Below are positions 28,718-41,951 of a stretch of 64,000 bases of DNA, one piece after another. Every line of letters starts with the position of its first letter. Within the stretch, counting starts at the first letter, position 1. Made by a program: the position numbers and the translations under genes. Source of the stretch: Thunnus maccoyii (Eukaryota > Chordata > Actinopteri > Scombriformes > Scombridae); contig NC_056550.1 of assembly GCF_910596095.1 (NCBI RefSeq), positions 20,134,001 to 20,198,000 of the forward strand. The letters run 5' to 3'. Below the pieces are notes generated by a model, which worked only from the letters and a program-made list of their open reading frames with translations, did no database searches and had not been told where the DNA came from.

Positions 28718-31700
28718 ATGACTGCGTTTTACCGGATAATTTTCCTTCTATCTGGTAAGTTCATTATTTACTTTGAAGTGGAGCTATGACTAGTGGGGGG
28801 AAAAAATCCAAGTTATTCTAAGAACACAGAAGGAGTCAGTGCAGGTTACAGGCTTGAGGGGAAACCACTTGTATTTGCACAGTAATTCAGTCAAAATGTT
28901 ATTCTAAGGGAGCAAATGAAAAGAAACTACAGCATTATACTTTATTTAGAGAAATATATGTTATCTCTATACTGGTGACGAATGCATGTTTCATAATCCA
29001 CAAATAAGAACAAGATGTACAAACCTGTATGACAATTTGCGGGTAATTCATGGTGTTCACAAATGCATTTTCCAATTCACAAACAAATGCCAACCAATTA
29101 GAGCAAATGTAAAACATCTGAAACACACAGAGCACCTGTACATTAGTGAATCAGATGACTGACTTTACATTTTCACACATCTTACACCTCATGAATGTCT
29201 GAACACGTCAACCAGGTTCAGATTTGAAATAATGGGATAGTACAGAGAGAATTTAGTCCCCATAACGGTGACAAATGCATGTTTCTTGATCCATAAATAA
29301 AAATCAGAAATAAGTAAGGCATGTGTATGACAGTTTGTGCGTAATTTATGTTTATGTTCACAAATGCATTTTCCACAAACCATCCACGAACAAATACCAA
29401 ACAAACAAAAAAAAACACAAACAAATGTAATACAATTTTACAAATAAATTCCAAACTTGAATAAATGTCATTAATCTGCATATATATTTCCAACTTCAAC
29501 GTCATTAATCTAACTTTTGAAATGCTTCCTGTGCATATAAATGACTTTTGCTTTTATTTACAGATTTTTGAATATGTGTGCATGGATCACCTGACATGTG
29601 TGAATTCATTTACAATTATATTTGTGTGTCTTTTTCACAGCCTCTGATCCACAAATGTTGGAAAACTCAGATGGCTTGTTAGTCGCTACAGAGAAGAATC
29701 CACATGGATGTCACTCCATGGTTCCTACTTGCTGGGACTAGCACATGGAGACCACAACCCACTGTTAGTCCGCTCGCACTGATACCACACAGACAAATAA
29801 GAAGTTCGCCACCTAGCTGTAGCTGGCTTGGTTTTTGTGAAACTGTCATAAAAACATAGTCCTGTCCTGAACTAATTAGCTGCAGAAACACAATTAAGAT
29901 TGCTTCATGAATTGTTAGGACAGAGGCAGTCAATAAGCTGGTCTTTAGGGGTCAGGAAAGGGGAAACAGCCTCTACAAGCTTGAATAGTATAGGTAGTGA
30001 ATTTAAAGTTGCCAAAATTAAAGCCATAACAGAAATATTCCATGTAAAAACACTTTAAAGGGTGATGAGATATTGTATGTTTTGGGAAATCACTCACATT
30101 TCTAAATCTTGTTTTTATTTGTGGATAATGAAACACACTTTCAACACCAGTGTAAGGACTAATTTCTCTCCATATTTCCCCATTATTCTAAGTCTGGACC
30201 TGGTTGAGCTGTTCTGGCACAGTATATCTTTTTTGAATTCATGATAGCTGTGAGTAAGAGTAAGGTCAGTGCTGTGAGTGCTGTACAGGGGCTCACTGGG
30301 GCTGCAGAAGCACACATTCTTGTGAAGAAACAGCCTAAAAAATATGCATGTACCTTTCTAGATTTCTTTGATTCTGTAGCCAATTAGAAAAAAGGACTTC
30401 ATACATGCAGAGGGCCGAGCAGTGTCTTTGTGCAGGGTTTTATGTTTAATTTTATGAAGAATATGACACGGTTTATTTCTCTTGCAGTGGCCGTGGCCTC
30501 TGTGACGACACGCGGGTCCCAGCGGACTAAAAGAGGGCTACTCGAGCTGGCAGGAGCCATCAAATGCAGCACAGGGAGATCTGCCTTGGCTTATATGATG
30601 TACGGATGCTACTGCGGACTGGGTGGTCAAGGCTGGCCCAGAGACAAGGCAGACTGGTGAGACACCAGCCAGGGCTTTAATCACACTCCTCTCAAAGCTG
30701 ACAGAAGAAAATACAACTCAATGTCAAGACTGCTTTTATCTTTTTTTTCTGAAAATATCACATATGCAGACTAAAATGTAAACACCCAATTGACACTCTA
30801 TATATGACCCACCTATACATTATGTGGTGCAAAGTATATCATTCAGCGTGCATTATAGCCCTCCATGGTGGGCACACATGATTTGGGTTCTTCTCAGTCA
30901 TCCTACATCCTGCTGGTGTGCACAGTGTTTCTGTTTGTGAACGAGTCGACTGAACCACAAATGCTGTGCGACGGGATGGAAGGAGAGGATGATGCCCAAA
31001 TTCAGCAGACTCACATGGTCCAATGGGTACAGCAATTCAAAAGAGCTCCAAAAATTCCACACCCAAATCCTAATTGCCGACTCCTTCTTTTCCTTCTTCA
31101 CCACAAAGCGTCAAGCCCCCTCAAACCAGTTAACTGCTAACTATCTGTTTTGTAAACTCATGTGGTGATCCTGCCCTGCCTTTAAAATAGCTGTGGTGAG
31201 ACTCCAACCACAGCACTGGGACTATCCACCTATCGCTTTCTTGACCCTGTCTGGTCTAAATTGAGTTCTGACTGCTGCCGCCTTCAAAACAACACATCTA
31301 TCATGCTGTTAATTGTCTTAATTCTGTATGTAGGTGCTGCCACAGACATGACTGCTGTTACGGAGTCGCCGAACGTTTCGGCTGCCAAACCAAAACAGAC
31401 CGGTATCAGTGGACATGTGAGGACAAGACAGCTGAGTGTGGTATTGCATTTTTAAGCCTTGTTTGTAATATCCATATGTTTGCTTTTTGATCTTTGTTTT
31501 TAGTGGCAGCACATTAAATATCATGCTTTGCATACATGCATAACACACCTTCAGGAGTAAACATAAAAGTGAAACACAGATCCGGCTATGTGTGCATGTA
31601 CCCATGGTGCTATGAAAACAGTATGCAGACAGCTGATTCTAGGGAAAGAAGTGGATGCTTATAACCTGTATTTAATGTTATTTTAAGCCTCCTTTAATCC

Positions 31701-32211
31701 ACAGTAATTACAATTATAAATAGGAACAGCCTTAATAAAGTGTACCTAAGCACTGAAAACAGTGGGTTGATTATGATTTTCTTTATATACATCAATGTAA
31801 AATTACTTCACAATATCTGCATTAACTGTTTGTTACTTGTGTGTGTTTCGGTTCAGTAGCCAGATTTCTCTCATTCTTAGAGGAATTGCACCAAATTAAC
31901 CATTCAGAAGGAAAATGAATAAAGCTAGAGTTGTTTGCAGCAGTAACAACCAAGATTTTGCAACAAACACTAATGATGGAAACAACAAAAAGCATGCATA
32001 TTTAGTGAAAATCCTCTTTTCAGCTTATCACTGAAAGAAGACGTTTATGTTCTTCGTTGCAGATGATGTGAAGGACAAATGTGAAAAGCTGCTGTGCAAG
32101 TGTGACAGAGACGCTGCCAAATGTTTGAGAAAAGCACCTTTCATCCGGAAATATGCCTTATGGCCAGATTTCCTCTGTGGCTACCAACAACCAACGTGTA
32201 ATATTTACTGA
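28718..32211 (+). CDS. pla2g10: Secreted phospholipase A2, group X type
   Basis: A secreted, calcium-dependent enzyme that hydrolyses the sn-2 ester of phospholipids. Four exons: 28718-28754, 30488-30656, 31334-31440 and 32063-32211, with consensus GT/AG junctions and matching phases, encode 153 residues. Residues 1-about 20 form a signal peptide. A short propeptide ends in RTKR (25-28), and the mature chain would start GLLELAGAIKC at 29. Mature numbering puts the calcium loop YGCYCGLGG at 23-31 and the catalytic pair His46-Asp47 in CCHRHDCCY, as in human group X. Cys11 and a tail beyond FLCGYQQP also fit group X rather than II or V. CKCDRDAAKC supplies the second catalytic Asp. Mature length about 125 against 123 in human. 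Linkage to rmi2/zc3h7a matches human 16p13. Intron 1 holds a three-copy repeat. Group assignment is likely but not proven. Confidence 0.93.
28971..29400 (-). repeat. Two direct copies of a dispersed repeat in pla2g10 intron 1
   Basis: About 28971-29093 and 29263-29400 share GGTGACGAATGCATGTTTC / GGTGACAAATGCATGTTTC, TGTATGACA.TTTG.G.GTAAT and GTTCACAAATGCATTTTCCA in the same order. Identity is moderate, so both are old. Confidence 0.65.
30106..30220 (+). repeat. Inverted third copy of the pla2g10 intron 1 repeat
   Basis: The run GAAACACACTTTC...GTGTAAGGACTAATTTCTCTCCATATTTCCCCATTATT...CTGGACCTGGTTGA is the imperfect reverse complement of about 29215-29290. With the copies at 28971 and 29263 it may mark the ends of a larger decayed element. 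Confidence 0.55.
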
Positions 32212-32214
32212 CAC

Positions 32215-32220
32215 AATAAA
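32215..32220 (+). terminator. pla2g10: Polyadenylation signal of pla2g10
   Basis: AATAAA three bases after the TGA stop, unusually close. A second AATAAA at about 32428 (TTTCAATAAAAC) may be the one used. Confidence 0.5.
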
Positions 32221-35200
32221 TGCATCTGCATGTCTTGTGTGCCTTTTGCAAATACATATTACAGTAATAATGGTAACAGGAGTAATGTAAAATTGTAAAA
32301 AAAAAAAAACAAACAAAAAAAACAAATCCAAAGCTGTTTAATTTATCATTATCAGGCCCTTTTACCTAATGTGACAGTACATAATGAGATGTGTTTTTGC
32401 AGATACCCTTATATCAAATGTTGTTTCAATAAAACACAAAAACTACTATTAAAACCTGAAAAGACTTTGCAGTAAATGAGCACCTAATTTCTGATAAGTG
32501 CCCCATGAATGCCTGGAAAGTAGTAATGGGGATTATATCTGCCCTGGATTCACACAATAGAAGGGCAACTTGTGCATTCCTCGGGTGAAACTCAGCCAGA
32601 AGGTCGATTGTTAATCAGCAAGGGAAACATCAGATGGTCTCAGTCCTCACAACAGTACTTTTATTTGCTGAGGGCGTTGTCTGCCTTATAACTCTGAAGT
32701 TGCCTCCCTGTGCTTTGGGAATGTTTTGACTACTCTTCATTCATCGGGGGTTTTTGAAAAAAAAAAAGTTATTTGGAAACTTGAGTGAGTTAATAGGCAA
32801 ACTGAGGTTTTCCTGCTTTTCTATTTAAAGTCAGCTGTGACACAGCTTTTATACTTCTTTCCCCCAAAACCCACGTATAAAAGGTTTCAGCAGCATTGTT
32901 AGTGCTATTCCTGAAATCTCTTAAGTGTTCATTTCCTTTTAAAGCTTTAATAACACAGTATTGTTGTGCTGAAAAGAACTCTCCCATGGAGTCTACAGAT
33001 TAACTTGAGTCAATACATAGCCATTCAGTGATCTCATATACCCTTAATATTGTTACATTGTGAGTTAGTGATGTATGGCTGGTCTCATTGGCTGGTCCGC
33101 AGTGAAGTATTTGCTCTGTCTTTTTTCTCAGAAAAAAAAAAATAAAACAACAAATGCAACCTTTGAACCAAGGCAGGCCTCTAAGGAAAAATAAGGTCAT
33201 AAAACCAGGCAGACGTTGCCTGGTCTTTGATGTGTGAAGTATAGAAATTCACCTGTAGATGGTGCAATATTCACAAACATTAATCACGCTGACAGCATGA
33301 GAAGCAAGCATTTACACAACTTACACAATGACAGAGTTTGTTCTTAATAATCATCATTGATGTCATTTAAATATATTTTTAAAAAGAATTTCTGCATTGA
33401 GTTCAGTAGAAACAAGGAGACAGTTTTCTGACAGTGGTTTCACATGTAGAAAATTATGCTATTTTAGTCCACCACAGTTGGTTTTAGGTTTGGGAACCTC
33501 CTTTAGATTAAATTAGTTCAAGTAAAAACTGTCATTCCCCTCTGACACTCACTAAACACCATTACCACCGTGGGTGTAATCATAGTAAATAAAACAGTGT
33601 CCCAGATGTTACTGCTCTGGTGAGCTTCTACACTCCTGAGCTTTGTGTATCGGTTCACAGAGGAAACACAGTTTCTTTGTTGAATGAGTGCATGGCTCAT
33701 GTGTGGACTGAAATGGGAGATGATGCTGTGGTGCATGGTGTGGTGCAGCGAAGTCCAGGACTGGAAACAAGTATCTGGGTCATGGCCCACAGACACTTGC
33801 CCGATTGTATCCTTCACCTTCTACCTTCGGTGGGTATGAGCTCCGAAGTTAGTGAAGTCAAACGCTCCATCCACCATGTGGCAGACAGCCAGTACCACAC
33901 TTCTATTAGTATATTTTCTTCTAACACTAATCTCTCTGAATGAAAATGAAATAAATTTTTATTGTGCCATCATTAAACTGTGCTGAGCTAGTGTGCTACA
34001 AATTATGTATGATTTAAAGTATTTTTTTAACTTTGCTATAACTATGTTTTATACACTAAGTATACTGTAAGTAGAAAGCAGGGTGCTTTGTTTTTGTGGT
34101 GCTAAAATTGTTTGCATTAAAGTTACAGGCTGAGTCACTACAGCAGCTGTTTGAGTGAAATCAGAAACTGAGAAACAGAAGACCCTCATTTAACCTTTCT
34201 CATTGTGTAACACTGGCTGTGTTTCTCAAGCAAAAACATTTTGATCTGTAATGCGTTAAAGGTTGCATGGCTGTTTTGCAGAGGGAAAGTCTTCATCGGA
34301 TGCTGAAAGATTCACTTACATAGCTCTGACATCTCTTTCTGGGTTGTTAGTGTCTGGTTTTCAGTTTCAAGGACATTTTGATGAATAGTACATCTCTAAA
34401 TATTTGTTTAGAGCACACTGTGGTTCAGTTTCATTTCTGGCCAGCCAGCTGTCTTGTGAACCTGCATCCTGCTCCTTTCTTTTCCCCGCTGCCTGTGAAG
34501 GTTGATGAGGTTTCTCCTCAGAGCTGTACTCTGGCAGCACACTCCTCTCTTCTGTTCCTGCTGCCTTGAAGTGGTGTGTCAAGGATTTCAGCTCTTGACT
34601 TTGTTGATGATCTCTCACCTGTGCTATGTACTCTTGCCAAATACCATCATCACACAGTCTGTGTCTGCACCAGTCTTAACCGTTGCCTTAAGAATCTATC
34701 TACACCTTCAAAAGATGAGACTTTCTGTCATTGCTGGTTGGAAGGTTGTGAAAGTTAAGACTCAATGCCTGGTCCTGTTTTGAATCTCAAAACAGATACC
34801 TCCTGTGCACTGTTGAAAGTGGTGCATTTGCAATGACTGTGTCCTCTAAGTGCCTGAATTACTTGTCCTTTCCCTCTCATCTCTTGCTGAGGATCAATGG
34901 GATTTTTCAGTGTTTTAGTGATGAGCTGTGTGAACCTTGAGAACTGCATCTAAAATACTTCATTGTCAAAACTCTTCAGCTGCAGGTGGTTATTAATATT
35001 TTACTTGTGGGATTTGGCTGTACAACTTCGCCAGTGTTATTTCACACTTATCAGCAGCAGCAGTTGAGTTTGGCCGTAGCTGACATGCAAAGTCTGGTTA
35101 AAAATGACTCAACTGACCTCATATTAACATTTCTGGATCATTATGGCACTCGAAGAAACCAGGCATTTGAGGAAATGCCGGTCCCCTACCCTACATATGC

Positions 35201-37988
35201 ATGACAGCGTGGTTGCCGCAACGAATGAGCACATTCTTTAATCCCTGCCGGGTGAGCTGACAGAACGTGTTCCACGCTAATTGCATTCTTTAATCAACTG
35301 TTTGTCTCTCCAGCTGAGAGCCAGATAGCACACAATGAAGTCTTGGCTTAAACAGCTCCAAACATAAACAACCATGTGCAGAACAAAGTATGACTTCATA
35401 TACCAGCATAAGATCTTCTAAGCTATGTACAGGCATAATTTGTTCCACTGATGTACTGTTTTTTTTTTTATTATATAAAATAGAATGACAAGTAACTAAA
35501 ATACAATAGAATACATGATTTGGATGGGTTTCAATGCTTTGCATTTACTGTGTAAAAAGAACTCCTTTGAATTCAGAATACCACTGCCTACGCAAGCACA
35601 AAAATCAATGTGAATGGAGCCCAAAGCAGACTTGGACATGCTGCCAATATACTGCATGTTGCAGACTCTTTAGTCATCCTCCTCCTCCTGTTTTCTCCTT
35701 TGTGTGTTTTTTTTTTTTAAGACTCTTTTTATTTGCAGGTGGCAGAGGAGAAATGAAAGGAGATTAAAAGTATTGTACAAATGATATGATATTGAATATG
35801 TGTGATTTTTATAATCTAAGTGATGATCACACATACTGATCGTTTGACAAAGTAAAGAAGAACAACAAATAACAACACGACTCTATTATCCTTGCCTACA
35901 GCTAAAGGCATGTACAAAATGCTGATATACAAAGCCGTTGTATACAGTATGATGTCAGCATCATCTGTCAGGATTCGGACATGTGTGTGATTATATAGCA
36001 TTTTATCAGTTGTTCAAGAAAAGGCAGATTTCAGCAACCAGAAGATGAACTGAGGGGATTAAAGACAGGATGAGAAATACGTGAATATGTGTCAAATTTC
36101 TTTTAAGGATGAAGACAAAGGTGAAGAATTGTGTCTTTTGCCAGTAGTGACCCCATCTGGCCAATTACCTCCAATTTTCCTCCAAGATATATATTGTTTT
36201 TGCTAGGACCGCACAATTCCTGCAGTGTGTTGTTTAAAAATGGGAGGGACAGCTCTTATTCTGCCTTTCTAACCAGCTCAGGGAAGGGTGAGAGCGTTTC
36301 AATGAGGATACACGTGAAAGCCTGCACCACACAGCCCCCACCCGTACTAATAAAATATGAGGGAAAAAAGCAGTAGAAGGGGGATCATTAAAACAGAAAG
36401 AATGGAGACACTTATGCTGTTGCTATATCTGGAATCTAAATACAAGCTGTGAAAGTGAAAACTATTTAGAAGGGCGCTGATAATTGCTTTCCTAATCTTG
36501 GAGGAAAGCTTATGTGACACACTCATTTCCACTAAGGTGAGATTGCGTCATTATGCTTACGAAGGTATACATACAGTATACTTTTATACCAAATATCCAA
36601 TTTAAACTGTCTCCAGAATCTCTTTGACCGGGTATAAGCGAATAAAATAATGTCAGCAAATGTTATTTACTGACATTAAAAGCTCAGCGGCAGAAAATCC
36701 TCTTGGGGAAGAAAAAACAATAATATATAAAGTCCTTATATTTTCTCCTAATACTTTCTTAGGTCATGGGATCAATGTTTTATATTATTATTGACACTTT
36801 AAAAAAAAACCCACACAGGTTACCATGGAAACAAGCTGCTGGCACTGCAGCTCACTAATAGATGTCAATCACAGTGGCCTTGACTGCATGATGTTTATGA
36901 GCCATTCTTTTGTGTTCACTTGAAAAATACTTGTGGACCATATGAGAGCAAATTCCTCTCAAACATCCACACAGCTCTTAACCACAATATAAAATGATCA
37001 CCTGAGGAAGTCTAAAAGGAGATTTTATTGCATTTTGTCTGTTTGCATTGTGTCATGAAGGACAGTGTCTTTTTCTTCACCATCATGACAATTAAACTTT
37101 AGAACCTGCAATTTTGCAATCTGGACCTTATTTGAAGTGAGGGAGGTACTGGTTTATGTGTTAAATGCATTTCCTCTCACTGTGATTGTAGTTGGAGATT
37201 GGAGCGGTTTAAAGGTTTTAAATTGTTTTCTTCCTATCATCACGCCTCGGTTTACAAAGGGTCACTTGAACAGATGGAACGTGATGATACACTGCAGCGT
37301 GAACTAGATACGAATCATTGATGCTGCAACATGGAGCGTTACCCAGGAAACTGCAGTAGTCTGCTACATCACTGTCAGCTGAGTATGCATGATTATGATG
37401 AAATCATCCCAATGATGTGATGTGAAAATATGTTTTGCACAGGAGACTTAATGCAATATTGTGAAAAGTAACATTTGATCAAGCTCAGGTGTATTTGCTG
37501 AGTATCTAAAAACACAAGCTGTCAGACAGGCAAACATCCACTTTGAAGATAAACGCAGGTGCAACAGCAATTTTGAAACTTACTGTGAGGATAAATGTGA
37601 AACACACTTGAGGCCCTATCATTCTGTATTTCAGACTGCAATTTCTATGTTTTTCCATTCATTTTGAATGAGACACACTCTATGTTGTATTTTGAGTCAA
37701 AAAATTGCACTGAGTTGTTATGCGCAGTGAAGTCAAGTGCGTAAAGACCCCGATCGAGTGTAAAAATACATACTTGTGTGTAAAGTCACCAGTTAAACCT
37801 GAATTACATTAAAATGATGAAAGGAAAATGTCCAAGGGGATAATTTAACATGGTAAAAACTCAGTCTACTTAAAAGAAACATTTCCTTTCCAATACAGTT
37901 TGTATGAATTTATTAACAGTGTTGTTTTTATTAACACAGAATCACTGGACTCCCTTTACTGTACTTCCGCACATACTATGGTTTACAC
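32221..37988. other. Gene-poor intergenic stretch
   Basis: Open frames near 33520-33940 and 34370-34780 are short, overlap on both strands and show no splice-supported or family-like sequence, so I call no gene. An RFX-like motif at 36819 is listed separately. Confidence 0.5.
36819..36832 (+). promoter_or_regulatory. RFX X-box-like motif
   Basis: GTTACCATGGAAAC fits the X-box consensus GTNRCC(N0-3)RGYAAC at all positions but one. No coding start is visible nearby, so it would have to act as a distal element or be a chance match. Confidence 0.35.
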
Positions 37989-38244
37989 CAGTGGTTCTCA
38001 AGGTGGGGTCCAGAGACCCCCAAGGGGGTTTCAGGGGGTCCCCAGCAAAAAGGGGAATAACTTACTTTCTCTATAATTCCATCCATAAGTAACACAATGA
38101 CAGGATGTGTGACTATTTTGGTCATGAGTTTCATACACTTTCTATAATAAAACGTGTAAAAGCGAAAATCTTATCAGGTGGGGGTCCGTGGTCTGATTTG
38201 TGTCAGTTTAGAGATCTTTGACGTGAGAACTTTGAGAACCACCG
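37989..38244. mobile_element. hAT-like MITE beside the tRNA gene
   Basis: Terminal repeats CAGTGGTTCTCAA (37989) and TTGAGAACCACCG (ending 38244) are inverted with one mismatch. The flanking octamers GTTTACAC (37981-37988) and GTTAAAAC (38245-38252) match at 6 of 8. The inner GGGGTCC...GGGGGTCC stretch is typical of this widespread non-autonomous hAT family. No transposase remains. Confidence 0.85.
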
Positions 38245-38280
38245 GTTAAAACCATTGCTGCTCTAAGTCTCGACTTCAAA

Positions 38281-38352
38281 AGGCACGGACGGGGTTCGAA
38301 CCCGCGATCTTCGGTTTACGAGACCGACGCCTTACCACTTGGCCACCGCGCC
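38281..38352 (-). tRNA. tRNA-Thr (anticodon CGT)
   Basis: On the minus strand a 72-base cloverleaf: acceptor stem GGCGCGG/CCGTGCC with one G-T pair, anticodon stem TCGGT/ACCGA around loop CTCGTAA (anticodon at 38320-38318), T arm GCGGGTTCGAACCCCGT. The internal Pol III A box (TGGCCAAGTGG) and B box (GGTTCGAACCC) are intact. It is the same isoacceptor layout as a known vertebrate tRNA-Thr-CGT and has no intron. The transcript would run into TTTT at its 3' end, a minimal Pol III terminator. Probably functional. Confidence 0.95.
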
Positions 38353-41300
38353 TGCGCTGTCTTTGCCGTCCTGATTTAATTTGTCCTTTAACAAAGCCCA
38401 CATGTTGTCGGTATTTATATACTGTAGATTTGACGGCGCACTTGCTATTGTCTTTTAAATGCGGTCAGGCTCGACTTCCTCCCTCTGACCGACACAAACA
38501 CTGTGAGCTGCTGAGATTAACAACCAGTAGAAATGTATTGTTGTAATTTGGCCACAAGAGGAGGCTGTTAACTACCGTGTGAGAAAACAAAATACGTGTC
38601 TAGTCATTTGCAGATTTTAACAAGTAGAGGTCTCTCTTCTACTTCCAGTGTTTACAACAAAGAAACACAACATAGGTGAGCCCGCAATGTCTGCTTTTCA
38701 GTCCTCTTTACTTTCTGTTTTGGTTAAGGGCTGTCGCGTTTCCTGTAAAGCTAATTAGTGAAACTGCACGTCCGGCACTGATTTGGCAAGAAACCAGTTC
38801 AAACTAATCAAGGTAGCCCGAGCTAAATGCACAAGCAGCACAAAAGTTTAGTTACGGGTGAACAACATAACAAACCATTGTGCTATTCTTGACCGTTTAG
38901 AAGTAGTGGAAGTAAATATATGAAGTTTGGTCTTAGGTTGGTTATAAGGAAAAAGCCAGTGAGTCATTAAAAGCCTAGGCTATTTGAAGCATAATGTGCC
39001 CTGCAAAAATCACTGCAAGCTGCCAACGTGTTACAAGTTGCATGCACAAAGTTGACATTGTCAACAAAGGCTGGTCGTGATGGAGAAACTTTACAAAGGG
39101 AGCTTTTATTAAGATCTGACTTTCAATCGGTTATTAAGATAGGCCTACCTTAATATTTTATGACATCAAACACAAAACACAGGTGTCCTCAAGTCTGGCA
39201 TACGCTGTCATGGCATGGGCCAGAGTTTGGTAGAGAAAAGGTCAGGGGGTCACCAAAATCACCAAAAATGCAATATCTCAACTAAATTCAATGGCAATGT
39301 GTGCAGTAACTGTCAAGATATTTTGTTCAGAATTGGCATATTGAACACAGAGAGATTGAGCTTGCATAGCTAATAACTATGAGAACCATGAGGCTGTTTG
39401 TAGTTCTTTCCTAAGCAATACAATATGCATGAAGCCAGACTGCAGCTTTTCACTGTCTTTCTTTTCCAAACATCAAAGATGAATGCCTGCCTGAGGGGAT
39501 TTTTTTTTTTTTTTTTTTGGGAGGGGGGTGTGGGAGTGGTGGTGGGGGGGTGGGGGGTCAGATATCCTAGAGGCTGTTTGAAAAATGAATAAGACTCATT
39601 TCCATTGGGAATGAGTTAGTGGTGAAAATCACAGATGTGGAGTATTCACCTTGACCTGCTTATATCAGCACACAGACCAACAGAAGGGCTTCTCAGGGAT
39701 AAACTGCATGCGTAGATTTAATTCAGAGTACCTAGAAATTTGACGCTGTTTCTGTCAAAGTCCAGACTTGCTTTAGTAGATGGCTAGGTTCAATCAACTC
39801 TAGATAATGTAATAATATATAATGTCTAAACTAACTGTCTTAAAAGCAAATTACCATCAATGATAAAACAGGATAACACCCTTGAGTGAGATTTTAAATA
39901 GCTAAAGGTGCTTGTAGTTTATTTTATAATGTCACATGTCATTGATTTTTAGCAGCTCTTTGTTTTTTATTTACTATCATAAACCGCTGCAATAACACAA
40001 CCTGTAAGATACAATATGTTCCAGACAGAGATGATCTGGTGCATTTTTGTTCATGCTGGGAACACCAAGCAGCTCATACCCTGAGAGAATAAGATGTATT
40101 ACTGTAGCAAGCTATTTAATTATTTATTGCCTTGAAAAATCATCGTATTTTGCTGTGCTGCTTGTGCAGCAGAATACTCCTGTGCCCTGAAATCTGAGAA
40201 TATTTATTTTTTTGTCGAACAGACACACCTTTTTTGCATAGAGCTTGCTCTTTTGCTATGTAAACAAGAGTAAAACTCTTGCAAGCAAGAGCAAGCCTCT
40301 TCTGGCTGCTTTATATTTTTGTTAGCATTGTAGTTTAGTCATGTTAGCTTCAAGCTGATGAAGACATCTTTATTGCAGTGTTTCCTAATAATCTGGACCT
40401 GCATCTGCATGAATAGCCACTGGTACCATGTAGACTGTCATTTTAAAGCTGGGATGGAGCATAAATCCTTATTATATCCCTCTTTGTTGATGTCACTAAT
40501 TAAGCTGAGGACACAGCAGACCACATTAATGGAAAAATCTTCAGTACCAAATGGTCAGCTGTAATTTAATGTAGGCCTATTATGAGCAAAAAACTAAAAT
40601 AAACTAAAAATACTAAAACACTAAAGTACATTGTTACAAATATTCCAACACAACTAATAAGGAACATTGACCACTGGGTTTCACAGATCATAACATGACA
40701 TTATCAGTCACATCCAAACTAGCCTGCTAGATTAGCTCTTCAGCTAGCCCATCTGCACAGTCCAATTGAAATCACTCTAGATCAGATACATTTTTATGAA
40801 TTTCTGTCTTAGAGATTAATTGAATTGTCTACATACATTTATAATTGCATTTGAAATAATTATCTTAGTTGTTAAGTGCTCTGTTGTGGCACCTTGTAAG
40901 AAGAAATGTCAGCATTTTCAATCAAAATTTAAAATTTCAGTCACAGCTTCTATTGAGTATTTCTAAAGTGTATATGATGATGTAAATTATTCTGTATTGA
41001 GGATTAAAATGACCTTTTCCACCTGTCTTACCATTGAAGAGGCTTTACACCAGGCTGTGAACTGAACATGCAGTGCTGATGAACTGGACACCAGGCAAAA
41101 CAATCATTTTCTATGTTAAGATCTTGCTGGAAAATGAGAGAAAACAATGATTATAGCAAATACAAAACTGTGTTAATAGACTATTTTAAAAAATGTATGA
41201 GACTGTACAATTATGTACATTGGATACATTATGCACATGTTAACATAACATACACTCAGTTTTAGTTTTTTTTTTTTTTTGGGGGGGGGGGGGTAATTTA

Positions 41301-41951
41301 AGTCACAATTTTTTTGGAGAGATTATCCCTTCCAAAACTTGCTGTTCATCCTATGATATCTTGTGATCTCTCTCCTGCTATTCTCTTGCAACTGAGCAAC
41401 TTGTTCTATTTTGTCAAAATACTGTATTTACTCTATTTCAAGGTGTAGAAATAAAATGTGTTTAAATATATCACAATCCAGGCAAATGCAAGTGGCAGCC
41501 AACACAGCGGGTCTTTGCTGGTGCAGTGTGAGGAGAAAATTGGTCATTGTGAGAAGGGTATGCTGGATCTGACCCTGGCTACAACCAGACATGCGAGTGT
41601 GAAATCCAGTTGAAAGGTAAGCAGCTGATAAAGCTACATCACAAAGGCAATATCATCTCTCCCCCTCTCTCCCCAAATTTTCTTTTCACCCATCTCTCTC
41701 CCCCTTTCTTTGCATTCATCTGCTCATTAACTGGGCTATTTTCACAACTTCATACAGCCGAATGATTGTAAGATTTAATAAAATATCACCTCGTGATGCA
41801 GCTGATTGAAAATCCCAGAGTGCTGAAATGTGTCATTTCTAAGAAACTGATTTGATTTTACACAACACTGTTTAATTTATGTTTCTCTTTCTTTCTGTAG
41901 CTTAATGTGTACGAAGCAATTAGGTGCACATCACTCATGTCTGTTGGGTCT
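38353..41951. other. Gene-poor intergenic stretch
   Basis: No supported gene. Holds a poly-T/G-rich run at about 39501-39560 and a T/G homopolymer pair at about 41264-41293. The open frames here are short and unlike any family I know. Confidence 0.5.

Noticed and set aside
33518-33943. Overlapping frames on both strands near 33.7 kb
   Set aside because: No splice-site support, no family-like sequence, and both strands are open, which suggests composition or an old repeat.
34367-34783. Charged 83-codon minus-strand frame and overlapping plus frames
   Set aside because: No start context, splice partners or recognisable domain.
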